DNA of 33,904 nt. Origin: a virus. Position numbers and translations under genes: made by a program. The stretch spans positions 1-33,904 of IMG/VR virus record IMGVR_UViG_3300042557_001434. The stretch is one strand, 5' to 3'. Below the pieces are notes generated by a model, which had not been told where the DNA came from, searched no databases, and saw only the letters and a program-made list of their open reading frames with translations. Below are positions 7,521 to 16,788 of the stretch, piece after piece (within the stretch, counting starts at the first letter, position 1; each line of letters begins with the position of its first letter).

Positions 7521-10500
7521 TATATTGGTCCTGCGTCATTTATAATCCAGTTATTTGGTCCAGACGTTAATGTATTTCTAGCAACGGACGCAGCGCTTGG
7601 GAATGCACTATAAAATGAGTTTCCGCCATCAAAAGTTACATCTGGTTGTACTGTTTGTGCTGCCCAACCAACTAATAATGCGTTGTAATTTGTTGTTGAT
7701 AGACTTATATTCGCAAACATATTAAACATAGTTGTTACATTTGATATATTCCAACTGGATAGATTTTGTTCAAAAACAACAGCGTTAGCAAAAACACCAT
7801 TCATATTTGTTACATTTATAGTATTCCAAGTTGTTATATTTTGATTAAATACTGAAGCTCCTGCAAACATATTACTTATGTCTGTTACTGAAGACATAAT
7901 CCAATTACCTATAGGTTGGTTAAAATGTATACAAGAACTGAACATACCAGACATATCAAAAACTGTTGATACATCCCAGTTATTAATTAATGAACTACCG
8001 CCATTATTAAAATCAATACAACTCGCAAACATTCCAGATGTATTTTGTACATTAGACATGTCCCAATCACTTAAATTATCATTAAAATTAACATCTTTTC
8101 CAAACGCTTCTTCAAATGTTATAACTGATGATGTGTCCCATAATTCAACATTATTAATTGTTGTTAATGTTTGGCATCCAGCAAAAACTCGTTTTAAATT
8201 AAAAGTTCCGGATAAATCTAAAACATCCACAACCAATGAAAGATCTAAACCTCTACAACCAGCGAAATTATATCCATCATTACCTAATTTAAGTGGTCCC
8301 CAACTTACAACACTTGTGATGTATTTAGTACTTGGACTTGAGTTAAATGACCAACCTTCAATAGTTCCGGATATTGTTACAGTATAGTTACCATTTGCGA
8401 CGTATGTATGTGTTGCTTGAGGACTATTCCAAGTGTTAATAAAATCCGTATTACCATCGCCCCAATTAACAGTGAAAGAATATGTTCCCAATGGTATTAA
8501 AGGTAATGTTATTGGGAACATTGATGAAACAAACCAAGTGGTAACAAAATCATAAATTGGTGCTGGTGAAGCGGAAGGTGTTGGCGTAACAGTAGGTGTA
8601 ACAGTAGGTGTAACAGTAGGTGTTGGTGTAACAGTAGGTGTTGGCGTGTTTGTTGGTGTAGGTGTTGGTGTGTTTGTTGGTGTAGGTGTTGGTGGTAATC
8701 CGCAAAACTCACAAGAAATATCATAATCAATTAAAAGATTAATTGTTATTTTTGCATCGCTTAATAAATTAACATTTTGTTGATTGCAAGTGCTACCAGT
8801 TGTAACACAAGTATTAAAAATTTGTATTGTATTTTTTTGGTAATCAACAATAACATCACCAATTCCTTCGTATGTTTTAATAGTTTCAACAACTGTATTT
8901 ACCCATAACACATCAGAAGGATAATCTGTGATTCCAGATGATGAATAAAAATTAATTTGTTTATATTCTCCATCAACAGAAGTTTCAAGAACAAATTGTG
9001 CTGTGTTTAATTTACAATTTATATCATCAAATGTTAGATCATAAAAACCCTCATTAAACATTTGATAAATCCCTCTTTTACCAATTATGTCTGTCTTTTG
9101 AAATGGTGAACTGCAGATATTAAATACTTGATAATTAGATAATTTATTAGTTCCATCAAGTAATGTTGATTTAGTGTATACACAACCGTTACTATCTACA
9201 ACTTCTAAAGTATATGTTCCGGCCGATAATCCAGTAACTAGTGGTCCTGTTCCAACATTAGGTGTCCAATTATATGTAAATGGTGGTTCACCATAGTAGA
9301 TTAATGTTTGGATTTCTCCATCATTACCGTTAACTGGTTGTGTTGTAAATAAATCAAAAAACACACCATTTGATGGGTTTATTGTAAAGTTTGTTGTTTG
9401 AGAACAACCATTTAGATCTGTTACTGTTGCTGTATATGTTCCGGATGGTAAATTATTATATATTGTTTGTGATGATGGTGGATACCCGTTAATTTCATAT
9501 GTGTAAGGTAATGTTCCTCCAGAACTTGATATTATTTGTACTGATCCATTAGAAAACCCACAAGTTGTTCCTGTTGTTGATGCTGATATTGTGAATAATA
9601 TTGTGTTACTTATTGTAATGGTTGTTGTATATGTACAAACACCTTGTGATATAACTAAAGTATAGGTGTCTGATGCTAAATTTGGAAATGTTTTGTTTGC
9701 TAACGTTGTTGTTTCTGATATTGAGTTACCTAAAGAATCTATTAATGTATATGTAAATGCTCCTGATGGTACACCACTATTTAAAATAATATCAATCTGA
9801 CCATTGTTTCCACAACTTGAGTTTGTTGAATTTATTGAGACAATAGAAAAAGCGTTTGGTGTGATTAGTGATGTTGAATTAATAAAACTACAAAGTCCGG
9901 CGTCTTGTACGTAAACAGAAAAACTTCCAGAACTTAGTCCACTAAATGTGTATGATTGTGAAAATGTTATTATGGTTTCACCGTTACTACCACTATAATA
10001 ATATGGACCGGTTCCATCAACTATTACGACCTCAATAGATCCATCATTTCCAAAACAAGTAGGTGGTGTTGTTATAAAAGAACCAAAAGTAACTGGAGGT
10101 ACATTATCAACAAAAACTGTTTGGATTAATGAACAACCATTATTGTCTGTTACAGTTACAGAATAAAAACCTGATAATAAATTTTCAATATTTTGTGTTG
10201 TTTCACCATTAGACCACAAATATGTGAATGGAGGATTACCGGTTAAACCTGTTATAAATATTTTACCATTTCCAAAAGCCGAAATACAATTAGCGTCATT
10301 TACAACATAAAATCCATAATTTATCGGATTTGATGAATTTATAATACAAGATTCAGATCTTCCTGTGCAACCACCTCCATCATCGGCAATAACATAATAT
10401 GTTTCAGGTAATAAACCATTAAAAACATAGTCATTAGTTACACCAATAGCAGAATATATTAAGTTGTCATTTATATCATACAAATAAAAATCTATTGGTC

Positions 10501-10834
10501 CGTAAACATTTTCAGTTGTCGCCGTAAGGGAACCATTATTTATCCCACAAGTTGTACCAGTAACCTCAATTGAAATGCAGGTTCCTGAAGATATATAAAT
10601 TGGCACAATTAATGTGTCAAAAGCCGAGTCCGTTATTTCAACAAAATAACTACCAGATGGTAGGTTGTTAACATAATATGTTGATGTTGTTGCTGAGGTT
10701 GGTAATAAACCGCTTGTTGATATTTCTGAAACCGCCCATCCTGGACTGTCTCCGGTTATATTAAAAAATACCTCACCAATAGTAAGATTACTACAATCCC
10801 CAGTTACAGAATAATTATTTATTAATATAGCCAT
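7520..10834 (-). CDS. Mosaic adhesin/fibre: SprB repeats, PTP linker, PKD-like and DUF285 repeats
   Basis: 1104 residues. Residues about 80-560 carry around six SprB-like repeats (for example GNPPFTYLWSNGETTQNIENL then SGFYSVTVTDNNGCS), each ending in a G-x-Y-x-V-x-V-D-x-x-G-C type strand. About 568-707 is a Cys-containing module that resembles the C-terminus of the upstream 1005-residue protein. About 713-755 is a Pro/Thr/Val linker. About 775-830 is PKD-like (FTVNWGDGNTDF, THTYVANGNYTVTISG). About 880-1060 are DUF285/BspA-type repeats with units such as MFAGASVFNQNITTWN. SprB and DUF285 modules are typical of Bacteroidota surface adhesins, so this is probably the main host-binding fibre. 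Both ends are joined to neighbours by TAATG overlaps. Confidence 0.8.
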   Translation of the reverse strand: MAILINNYSVTGDCSNLTIGEVFFNITGDSPGWAVSEISTSGLLPTSATTSTYYVNNLPSGSYFVEITDSAFDTLIVPIYISSGTCISIEVTGTTCGINNGSLTATTENVYGPIDFYLYDINDNLIYSAIGVTNDYVFNGLLPETYYVIADDGGGCTGRSESCIINSSNPINYGFYVVNDANCISAFGNGKIFITGLTGNPPFTYLWSNGETTQNIENLLSGFYSVTVTDNNGCSLIQTVFVDNVPPVTFGSFITTPPTCFGNDGSIEVVIVDGTGPYYYSGSNGETIITFSQSYTFSGLSSGSFSVYVQDAGLCSFINSTSLITPNAFSIVSINSTNSSCGNNGQIDIILNSGVPSGAFTYTLIDSLGNSISETTTLANKTFPNLASDTYTLVISQGVCTYTTTITISNTILFTISASTTGTTCGFSNGSVQIISSSGGTLPYTYEINGYPPSSQTIYNNLPSGTYTATVTDLNGCSQTTNFTINPSNGVFFDLFTTQPVNGNDGEIQTLIYYGEPPFTYNWTPNVGTGPLVTGLSAGTYTLEVVDSNGCVYTKSTLLDGTNKLSNYQVFNICSSPFQKTDIIGKRGIYQMFNEGFYDLTFDDINCKLNTAQFVLETSVDGEYKQINFYSSSGITDYPSDVLWVNTVVETIKTYEGIGDVIVDYQKNTIQIFNTCVTTGSTCNQQNVNLLSDAKITINLLIDYDISCEFCGLPPTPTPTNTPTPTPTNTPTPTVTPTPTVTPTVTPTVTPTPSASPAPIYDFVTTWFVSSMFPITLPLIPLGTYSFTVNWGDGNTDFINTWNSPQATHTYVANGNYTVTISGTIEGWSFNSSPSTKYITSVVSWGPLKLGNDGYNFAGCRGLDLSLVVDVLDLSGTFNLKRVFAGCQTLTTINNVELWDTSSVITFEEAFGKDVNFNDNLSDWDMSNVQNTSGMFASCIDFNNGGSSLINNWDVSTVFDMSGMFSSCIHFNQPIGNWIMSSVTDISNMFAGASVFNQNITTWNTINVTNMNGVFANAVVFEQNLSSWNISNVTTMFNMFANISLSTTNYNALLVGWAAQTVQPDVTFDGGNSFYSAFPSAASVARNTLTSGPNNWIINDAGPI
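8575..8695 (-). repeat. Pro/Thr/Val linker with 6-base repeat units
   Basis: Encodes residues about 713-755 of the 1104-residue protein, alternating TPTP, NTPTP and VTPT. The plus strand shows repeated GGTGTAACAGTA and GGTGTTGGTGTA strings. Unit changes alter linker length without breaking the frame. Confidence 0.8.
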
Positions 10835-13800
10835 TAATCGTTACAAAATATATCAAAGTTTATCCCAACATTAAATTCAAAGTTGTTATCATCACCTAAA
10901 GGTACGCAGTTACCATTATAAACGGTAATTGTTTCACTATCATTATTAATGATATAACTTAATCCATAAACTTGTAGTTCATCTGTTAAATCATTAATTG
11001 CGTTTGTCCAATCTGTTGTTGTTGGATAACTAGTTCCATTTAATGTATAACCAAACCCATTGAAAAATAATTTTGTTAATATTGGGTCTCCGTTTACCCT
11101 TATATCAACATACCATTGTGATTGTATTGAATTTAAAATACAATCATTTGTTGGGTCATACCCATTTGTTGTCAAATAGTTTGTTATTACATTTCCTAAA
11201 ACGACACCAAACGATGTGATTGTAGGATCGGAACCCCAAGGATATAAAGGACATTCAACAGCTTGGATTGGGCAGTCATAGGCGAACAATTGTCCAATAA
11301 GTGAACATGGTTTACATGGTACTGGAATGATCTGACAACCAGCTTGTCTTCTCCATACAAATTTTTGTCTATGGAAAATTGAGTTCTCGTATTTAATACC
11401 GGTGTTCCAAATTGTTGTTGCAGGAACCATTTGTTCAATTAATCTTATCCAGTAATCGCCTAGACCATGAACATAATCCATCATTGTTTGATATGTAAAA
11501 TTATCATTAGGAATATTAACCGCAGTTCCAGATTCTAAATATTTCCAATAAATTGATTGTAAAGTTGGGTAACCCCCTGTTTTACCGTCGGTAATAAATT
11601 GTCTGTTTCTAACATTTACCATGTTTCTCCAGAAAGTTTGTGCAAACTCAAAGAATGTTTTTTCTTTTGGTTTTGGCACAATTTCTGTCCAATCTATACC
11701 ACCTCTTTGTGGATATGGTGTATTTGGATTTGGGTCGCAATAAGTTGGTACAACATAGTTTAGTCCTTCGTTTGGAATTGGGTAGTTGTACTTTCTTGAC
11801 ATTGTCCAAACATCGTAAACTAGACCTTGTGCTGGGTTCATGTGAATATCAACATTTTTAACATTTAATGTTAAATTATCATCACCTACTTCATAGTAAG
11901 CATTAAAATTTCCATCAAAATTTTGTCTTAAAAATGCTTCCTCGTCAGTCCAGCTTTTCTTATTATCAACAACTTTTCTTAATTTAAACCCAAGTGTCAT
12001 ATATGGAAATTGTCTATATCTTTGTAGGTATTGTTCACCATAGTTAAACGGAAGTAGGTTTGTTTGGAATGTTGGGTTTGATCCAGTAAATACAGAATTT
12101 GTAATATCTATTTGTTCTGGCATTCTGTGTTGTGGTGTTGATTCAAACCAACCACCACCTATTTGAAAGAAATAAGCGTCCGATTGTTGTGGCATACTTG
12201 GGTAGCCAAGATCATCAATTGGGTAATCCTCAATAATTACATTAGCATTACTACTAATAGTTGTTGTTGTGAATCCAGTATATTGAGTTCCCATTATTGA
12301 GAAGATATCAGTTGTATCTAAAACTGGTAGTTCTTGGATATAAGTACCACCTGATATTTGTGCGTACTGTTGTTCAAATTGGTTTAAATTAATTTTTTGG
12401 TCAGCAACATATATGTATTCATTAAATTCAGTTAAAGCTTCTGGAGCTCCAATTAATCTTAAAAGTATTTCTATTGATTTTCTTGTTCCTTTTGATTTAA
12501 ATAGGTATGCCGAATTTAACACTAAATTTCTATAATATTGGTAATTTAATTCTTCAGGTGTTTGACCAATACCAACACCACTAAAATTATTACTCCCATT
12601 TGAAAAAACAGAATCTAAAAGTTGTGTTTCGGTAATTGGTGATATATTTGTTTTCCAACCTAATGTTTGTGCTAAGTTTTTTAATAATTGAGAAGGTATA
12701 TCATTTTTAACAACATAATTAACATTTGTCATGTTTGGTAAAGCCAATATAAATTTCATTGATTCGTCAAAACTTCTACCATATATTTGTAGAATTTTTT
12801 CCATTTTTTGTTCGTCAGTATCAAATTCCTTGAATGCTCCGGTTGTTAAAAACCTTGAAATTAAATTTGTTCTGTAACTATCAAGACCGGTTGCATAATC
12901 ATTTAATGTTGTTAAATAATTGTCAAAAGCTGGTGATGATATATCTAAATTCCATTCACCATTTTTTGGGAAGGTAATGTTTTGATTTGTTAAGTAATAT
13001 GTTCCATCTTCAGCTTCGCTTACTTGTGTAAATGTGGATGTGTATTGTGGTACAGAACTTCTATTTAATAAAAATTGTTCTACCTCATCTAAAGTTTCAT
13101 TAAAAGCTTTGCTAACATAGATATCTGTCGGTCTAATAGCATAATATAAATAACTAATACTTTGACCAGAAAATGGATTACCTTCAACATACATTTTTAT
13201 TGTTGTTGATGTACTATCTGTTGGTGTAAAACTATTAATTTTATATGAATCTCCAAATAAGAACATACCATATTTGTCATAATTAACAGTAAAGTTTCTT
13301 AATTCTGAAACAGGTATTTCTCTTAATGAGATATTTCTTGTTGCATTCACACTATAATCAATATCAAAATTATTCTGAATTGATTGTATTGGGATTTCAA
13401 AATATGTTTCGTTTTCAATTGGGTCAAAAACTATGTTTGTTGCTGTTTCCGTTCTACTAAAATTAAACTGAAATGGACTAATCTCTAAAGCCGCTGGGAA
13501 ATAACTAATTATGTTTGTAATTGATGATGAAATTCTTTTAACTAAAGATCCATATAGTGTAAAATTAGTTACTTGTGATAAATCAAAATTTGGATACACT
13601 CTAAAATTTTTAGCTTGGATCATTTTTGATTCTTCAATGTTCTGAATATTCATCGTATCCAAACTCATTGGGTCTGAAAAAACACCTATATTAAAAGTTC
13701 TATCTTGTTTTTCGGTTAAACTTTCTGTAAATTCAAAATTACCTTGGGTAAAACCTCCCCCATCAACTAATTGGAAACCAACCAAGTTGTCAGAAAACGT

Positions 13801-13851
13801 TCCAGCACCTGTAGCTGATTGAGGGGGACAAGTATACTTTTTAATCGCCAT
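10834..13851 (-). CDS. Large tail/baseplate protein with tail-protein-I-like segment
   Basis: 1005 residues. The region about 435-467 (YYRNLVLNSAYLFKSKGT then RKSIEILLRLIGAP) matches the helical 'YR..L......y..KGT...i..llrl.g' signature of phage tail protein I-like baseplate proteins. The rest is largely beta and not recognised. A stretch with YWIRLIEQMVPATTIWNTG, then a Cys-rich patch (GCQIIPVPCKPC, YDCPIQAVECPLYPWG), precedes the C-terminal 60-100 residues, which resemble a module in the 1104-residue fibre gene downstream. That resemblance, and TAATG coupling at both ends, fits a role linking the baseplate to fibres. The ATG at 13851 opens with MAIKKYTCPP. Confidence 0.65.
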   Translation of the reverse strand: MAIKKYTCPPQSATGAGTFSDNLVGFQLVDGGGFTQGNFEFTESLTEKQDRTFNIGVFSDPMSLDTMNIQNIEESKMIQAKNFRVYPNFDLSQVTNFTLYGSLVKRISSSITNIISYFPAALEISPFQFNFSRTETATNIVFDPIENETYFEIPIQSIQNNFDIDYSVNATRNISLREIPVSELRNFTVNYDKYGMFLFGDSYKINSFTPTDSTSTTIKMYVEGNPFSGQSISYLYYAIRPTDIYVSKAFNETLDEVEQFLLNRSSVPQYTSTFTQVSEAEDGTYYLTNQNITFPKNGEWNLDISSPAFDNYLTTLNDYATGLDSYRTNLISRFLTTGAFKEFDTDEQKMEKILQIYGRSFDESMKFILALPNMTNVNYVVKNDIPSQLLKNLAQTLGWKTNISPITETQLLDSVFSNGSNNFSGVGIGQTPEELNYQYYRNLVLNSAYLFKSKGTRKSIEILLRLIGAPEALTEFNEYIYVADQKINLNQFEQQYAQISGGTYIQELPVLDTTDIFSIMGTQYTGFTTTTISSNANVIIEDYPIDDLGYPSMPQQSDAYFFQIGGGWFESTPQHRMPEQIDITNSVFTGSNPTFQTNLLPFNYGEQYLQRYRQFPYMTLGFKLRKVVDNKKSWTDEEAFLRQNFDGNFNAYYEVGDDNLTLNVKNVDIHMNPAQGLVYDVWTMSRKYNYPIPNEGLNYVVPTYCDPNPNTPYPQRGGIDWTEIVPKPKEKTFFEFAQTFWRNMVNVRNRQFITDGKTGGYPTLQSIYWKYLESGTAVNIPNDNFTYQTMMDYVHGLGDYWIRLIEQMVPATTIWNTGIKYENSIFHRQKFVWRRQAGCQIIPVPCKPCSLIGQLFAYDCPIQAVECPLYPWGSDPTITSFGVVLGNVITNYLTTNGYDPTNDCILNSIQSQWYVDIRVNGDPILTKLFFNGFGYTLNGTSYPTTTDWTNAINDLTDELQVYGLSYIINNDSETITVYNGNCVPLGDDNNFEFNVGINFDIFCND

Positions 13852-14759
13852 TATCCTGTGATGTTGTTAAAAGCTTTACTAAAATCAATGTTGTTACCTC
13901 TATCTTGTCTAACTTCATACAACAAGTCATTAAATTGGTCTCTAACCTCATAAAGGTTGTATTGTTTGTAAATATTATTGTTACTATCGTAAATTGTATA
14001 AACACCATCATCAAGTGACTTAGTTTGATTACCATACAATGCAATAGCAAGTGTTGAGATGTCTTGGTCAACAATTTCTATTTCTGTAGTTATTGGATTA
14101 AAAAATGTATTTGAAATTATTATGTTTTGGTCCGGTTGTCCAATAAATGGAGTTGCGTTTGGTTTGTTAGTTGGTGATGATGAAGGTGATAAAGTACAAA
14201 AAAGTAAATTTGATGTACCCTCAACATAAATGTATCTAATAGATTTTTGTGAAGTATTTGTTAAATTTTGAACTACAGGTTCACAATAAAATGACGAAGT
14301 AATAACTCTAAAAAAATTAGGTATCTTACTACCATCAGAATTTAAATATTCAACTCTAAACCCAACTAAACCTTGATTAACAAATTTATTTCTAAATTCT
14401 GAAGGGACATTGTTTAAATCAACAACAATTCCTTTAACGTTTGGTAATGCGGATAAAATACCACAATCAGTAATTTTAGTTCTAATCTCTGCAGGTCTAA
14501 TATATAATGTGTAAATACCCAATTTATTAAACTGATCTGCCGGTAGTTTTAAATTGTATAAACCACCAAGTATTTCTATATTAGCATTACCACCTGTCTG
14601 TGAATTATGAAAATAAGGTCTTAAAATTGATTTTGCATCTAATTTAGTTAAGACAAAATTATCGGTAACATCACGACTTGGGGTATAGTTAAGGATGATT
14701 TCAACATCATCCGGACTTACATCAGCGCTTCTTATTGTTCCGTAGGTTCCAGTTGCCAC
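13851..14759 (-). CDS. Structural protein of unknown role in baseplate cluster
   Basis: 302 residues, family not recognised. The frame opens with a GTG at 14759 (protein starting MATGTYGTIRSADVSPDD). The composition is that of a soluble beta-rich virion protein, with a Ser/Pro-rich turn in the middle (TLSPSSSPTNKPNATPF) and a C-terminal helix-prone end (YEVRDQFNDLLYEVRQDRG). Its stop overlaps the ATG of the 1005-residue gene by one base. The 44-base gap to the gene upstream holds a TATTTAT element, so a promoter inside the cluster is possible. A neck, tail-completion or wedge role would fit the position; none is shown. Confidence 0.6.
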   Translation of the reverse strand: MATGTYGTIRSADVSPDDVEIILNYTPSRDVTDNFVLTKLDAKSILRPYFHNSQTGGNANIEILGGLYNLKLPADQFNKLGIYTLYIRPAEIRTKITDCGILSALPNVKGIVVDLNNVPSEFRNKFVNQGLVGFRVEYLNSDGSKIPNFFRVITSSFYCEPVVQNLTNTSQKSIRYIYVEGTSNLLFCTLSPSSSPTNKPNATPFIGQPDQNIIISNTFFNPITTEIEIVDQDISTLAIALYGNQTKSLDDGVYTIYDSNNNIYKQYNLYEVRDQFNDLLYEVRQDRGNNIDFSKAFNNITG

Positions 14760-14795
14760 AATTTATTTATTAAAAATGTTTATCTTGCTTCAGTT

Positions 14796-14802
14796 ATAAA
14801 TA
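14796..14802 (-). promoter_or_regulatory. TATTTAT element in the gap before the 302-residue gene
   Basis: Minus-strand AAGTATTTATAAC lies about 37 bases before the GTG, the largest spacing among the TATTTAT elements here. It starts inside a 44-base gap that interrupts a run of coupled genes, which favours a promoter over a translation signal at this site. Confidence 0.3.
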
Positions 14803-14803
14803 C

Positions 14804-15979
14804 TTAGGCAGTGTCTTTTTTGACTTTGAAAAATTTGTATCCATACTTCTCTAAGTCCCCAACATTATCCACTTCTCCTAGTCTTGAAATATATTCATTT
14901 ACGGACTGCTTACCTCTTTCAACAAATACATTAGTCTGTACTTCTGGTTGGTCAATAACATTTAAAAGGCCCTCGTTTTTTGTAATTGCCGATAATATTA
15001 AATCATTTTGGGTAAAACCAGATGAATATGTTACATATAAGGTATAGTCCTCATAGTCATAATAGTCAATGTTATTTATTGTATAAGCGGTATATGTATC
15101 TGTTGGATCTGGACCCCAAACAGTTCCGACACAACCTGTTGTTCCGGTAACTTGGACACCTATTTTAAATTTACCACCTAGTAAAGCAAATTTAGGTCCA
15201 AATTGTGCTAAATCATTTATTGATGATTGTGTAAATCCGGTAACTAAAAATGGAACTGTTGTATAATTTGAGCTATAAAAATCAGAAAGATTCGTGTTTG
15301 AATCTCCACTAAAAATATAATCATAATTTATAGGGGTTCCACTCCAATTACCTCCGTATGGTGTGAATGTTGCAATACCATAAGGATTATCAATTGTAAC
15401 ACCAGTAAAAGGAACTATAACTTCTTTTTGAACCAATGATATACCCCAAGGTGAGTTGGCGGTCATACTAATTGTATAGTTTGCGTTTGAAGATGGGTAA
15501 GTGTGTGTTACCGGTGCTGAACTGGTTAGTGTTACGGTTGGTGATCCATCACCCCAATCTAAAACATAAGTTATTAAACCAAGAAATTTAACCATTTCTT
15601 GATCTGATGTGTTATAAAAAATATACGTATATGGGTTTGTTGTATTGGCTGTAAATAAAAAATTATTTATAACATCTTTTTGTAAAACAGCACCATCAAA
15701 AACAGAATAATATCCAATATCTGTTGCTGTTTGTGTAAAAATTATTGGGATTGTAAGTCCCGTTAATATTGAAGTCCCGTTTGTTCCTCCGGATAAAATA
15801 TCTCTCATGTCAAGATATAAACCGGTTTCACCAATAATTGTATTTTCCGTTACGGCCGTAATAAAACAACACTCATCAATGTCGTAAAACACTTCTGTTC
15901 CGGCAGTATATTTAACTGTGGTAAGATCTGCCACAATATTCTCTGGTGATATTTTAAAATAATATTTTTGCTCTTCCAT
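14804..15979 (-). CDS. Structural protein with PKD-like domain
   Basis: 391 residues. Residues about 135-195 form a PKD-like Ig fold: YVLDWGDGSPTVTL followed by VTHTYPSSNANYTISMTA shows the W-G-D-G and H-x-Y-x-x-x-x-x-Y-x-[IV] landmarks. The rest is beta-rich and unrecognised, ending in a basic helix (GDLEKYGYKFFKVKKDTA). PKD domains act as spacer or adhesion modules in surface proteins, and a similar domain occurs in the 1104-residue fibre. The ATG overlaps the upstream stop by one base (TAATG). A baseplate-peripheral or fibre-connector role is plausible. Confidence 0.6.
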   Translation of the reverse strand: MEEQKYYFKISPENIVADLTTVKYTAGTEVFYDIDECCFITAVTENTIIGETGLYLDMRDILSGGTNGTSILTGLTIPIIFTQTATDIGYYSVFDGAVLQKDVINNFLFTANTTNPYTYIFYNTSDQEMVKFLGLITYVLDWGDGSPTVTLTSSAPVTHTYPSSNANYTISMTANSPWGISLVQKEVIVPFTGVTIDNPYGIATFTPYGGNWSGTPINYDYIFSGDSNTNLSDFYSSNYTTVPFLVTGFTQSSINDLAQFGPKFALLGGKFKIGVQVTGTTGCVGTVWGPDPTDTYTAYTINNIDYYDYEDYTLYVTYSSGFTQNDLILSAITKNEGLLNVIDQPEVQTNVFVERGKQSVNEYISRLGEVDNVGDLEKYGYKFFKVKKDTA

Positions 15980-16788
15980 TATGGATTAATATATTCGTAC
16001 CATTTTATTGGTGTTATTTGATCACCAACTCTATTATTTGTTGATGTTGATAACACTTCATATGTTTTTGATTGATAATCAAGTTTTACTTTATAATAAA
16101 AATAATCAGGACCTAAAAAATTAAATTTACTAGGTGTAATATTTGATTGTGGTGTATTTGTCATTACACTAAAAACACCAGTTCTTCCATTAAAAAATTT
16201 AGCAGACATGTAAAACTCAGACAAATCAATAAAATCTCTTTTTCTTAACCAATAAATGAAAAACCCTTCTTTATCACCAACATAGTCAAGTGAGTATTTT
16301 GGTTTTCTTATATCAACTGGTGGTAATAAAGGTGAAATACTAGCAACCTCAAACTCACCTTGTTGGACCGGTAAAATTATTGTAAAATAATTTGTTTGGC
16401 TCTTATCTTCCGGTGTATCGTAAAAATCCAATTTGAAAAAAGATTTTGTAAATGGTTTGATAAAGTAATAGATATCTGATGGTGTAAACCCTTCATTTTG
16501 ATAGGTAATATCCCAATTTGCACTTGTTACTGTTGTTGCTGTTATAGGTAAAACATTATCGTAAAAATAAAATTCGTAATTTACGTCTGTTTTCTCATTT
16601 ATAAATGAATTGTGTGAAAATCTTAATGTTTCAAAATCATTGGCAACCCCAATAATTTCTTTTACCATTTTTTTCTGATACTCTTCAATACTATCATCTC
16701 TACCTGTAAAGTCCCATTTCATTTCAACAGGAACTTCAACATATTTATCTGTTTCAGATAATAATATTTTAATTTTATTCACACTCAT
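15979..16788 (-). CDS. Structural protein of unknown role
   Basis: 269 residues, not recognised. It reads as a soluble protein with many aromatic residues (FYFYDNVLP, YYFIKPFTKSFFKLDFYD, FFIYWLRKRDFIDLSEFY), common in baseplate and tail components. It overlaps the end of the upstream 578-residue gene by 14 bases and joins the downstream gene through a TAATG overlap, so it sits within a tightly coupled run of tail genes. No catalytic motif or membrane segment is visible. Confidence 0.6.
   Translation of the reverse strand: MSVNKIKILLSETDKYVEVPVEMKWDFTGRDDSIEEYQKKMVKEIIGVANDFETLRFSHNSFINEKTDVNYEFYFYDNVLPITATTVTSANWDITYQNEGFTPSDIYYFIKPFTKSFFKLDFYDTPEDKSQTNYFTIILPVQQGEFEVASISPLLPPVDIRKPKYSLDYVGDKEGFFIYWLRKRDFIDLSEFYMSAKFFNGRTGVFSVMTNTPQSNITPSKFNFLGPDYFYYKVKLDYQSKTYEVLSTSTNNRVGDQITPIKWYEYINP

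Noticed and set aside
8509-8730. Minus-strand frame coding for a His/Gln/Leu-rich peptide
   Set aside because: It is a frame-shifted reading of the PTP linker of the 1104-residue gene.
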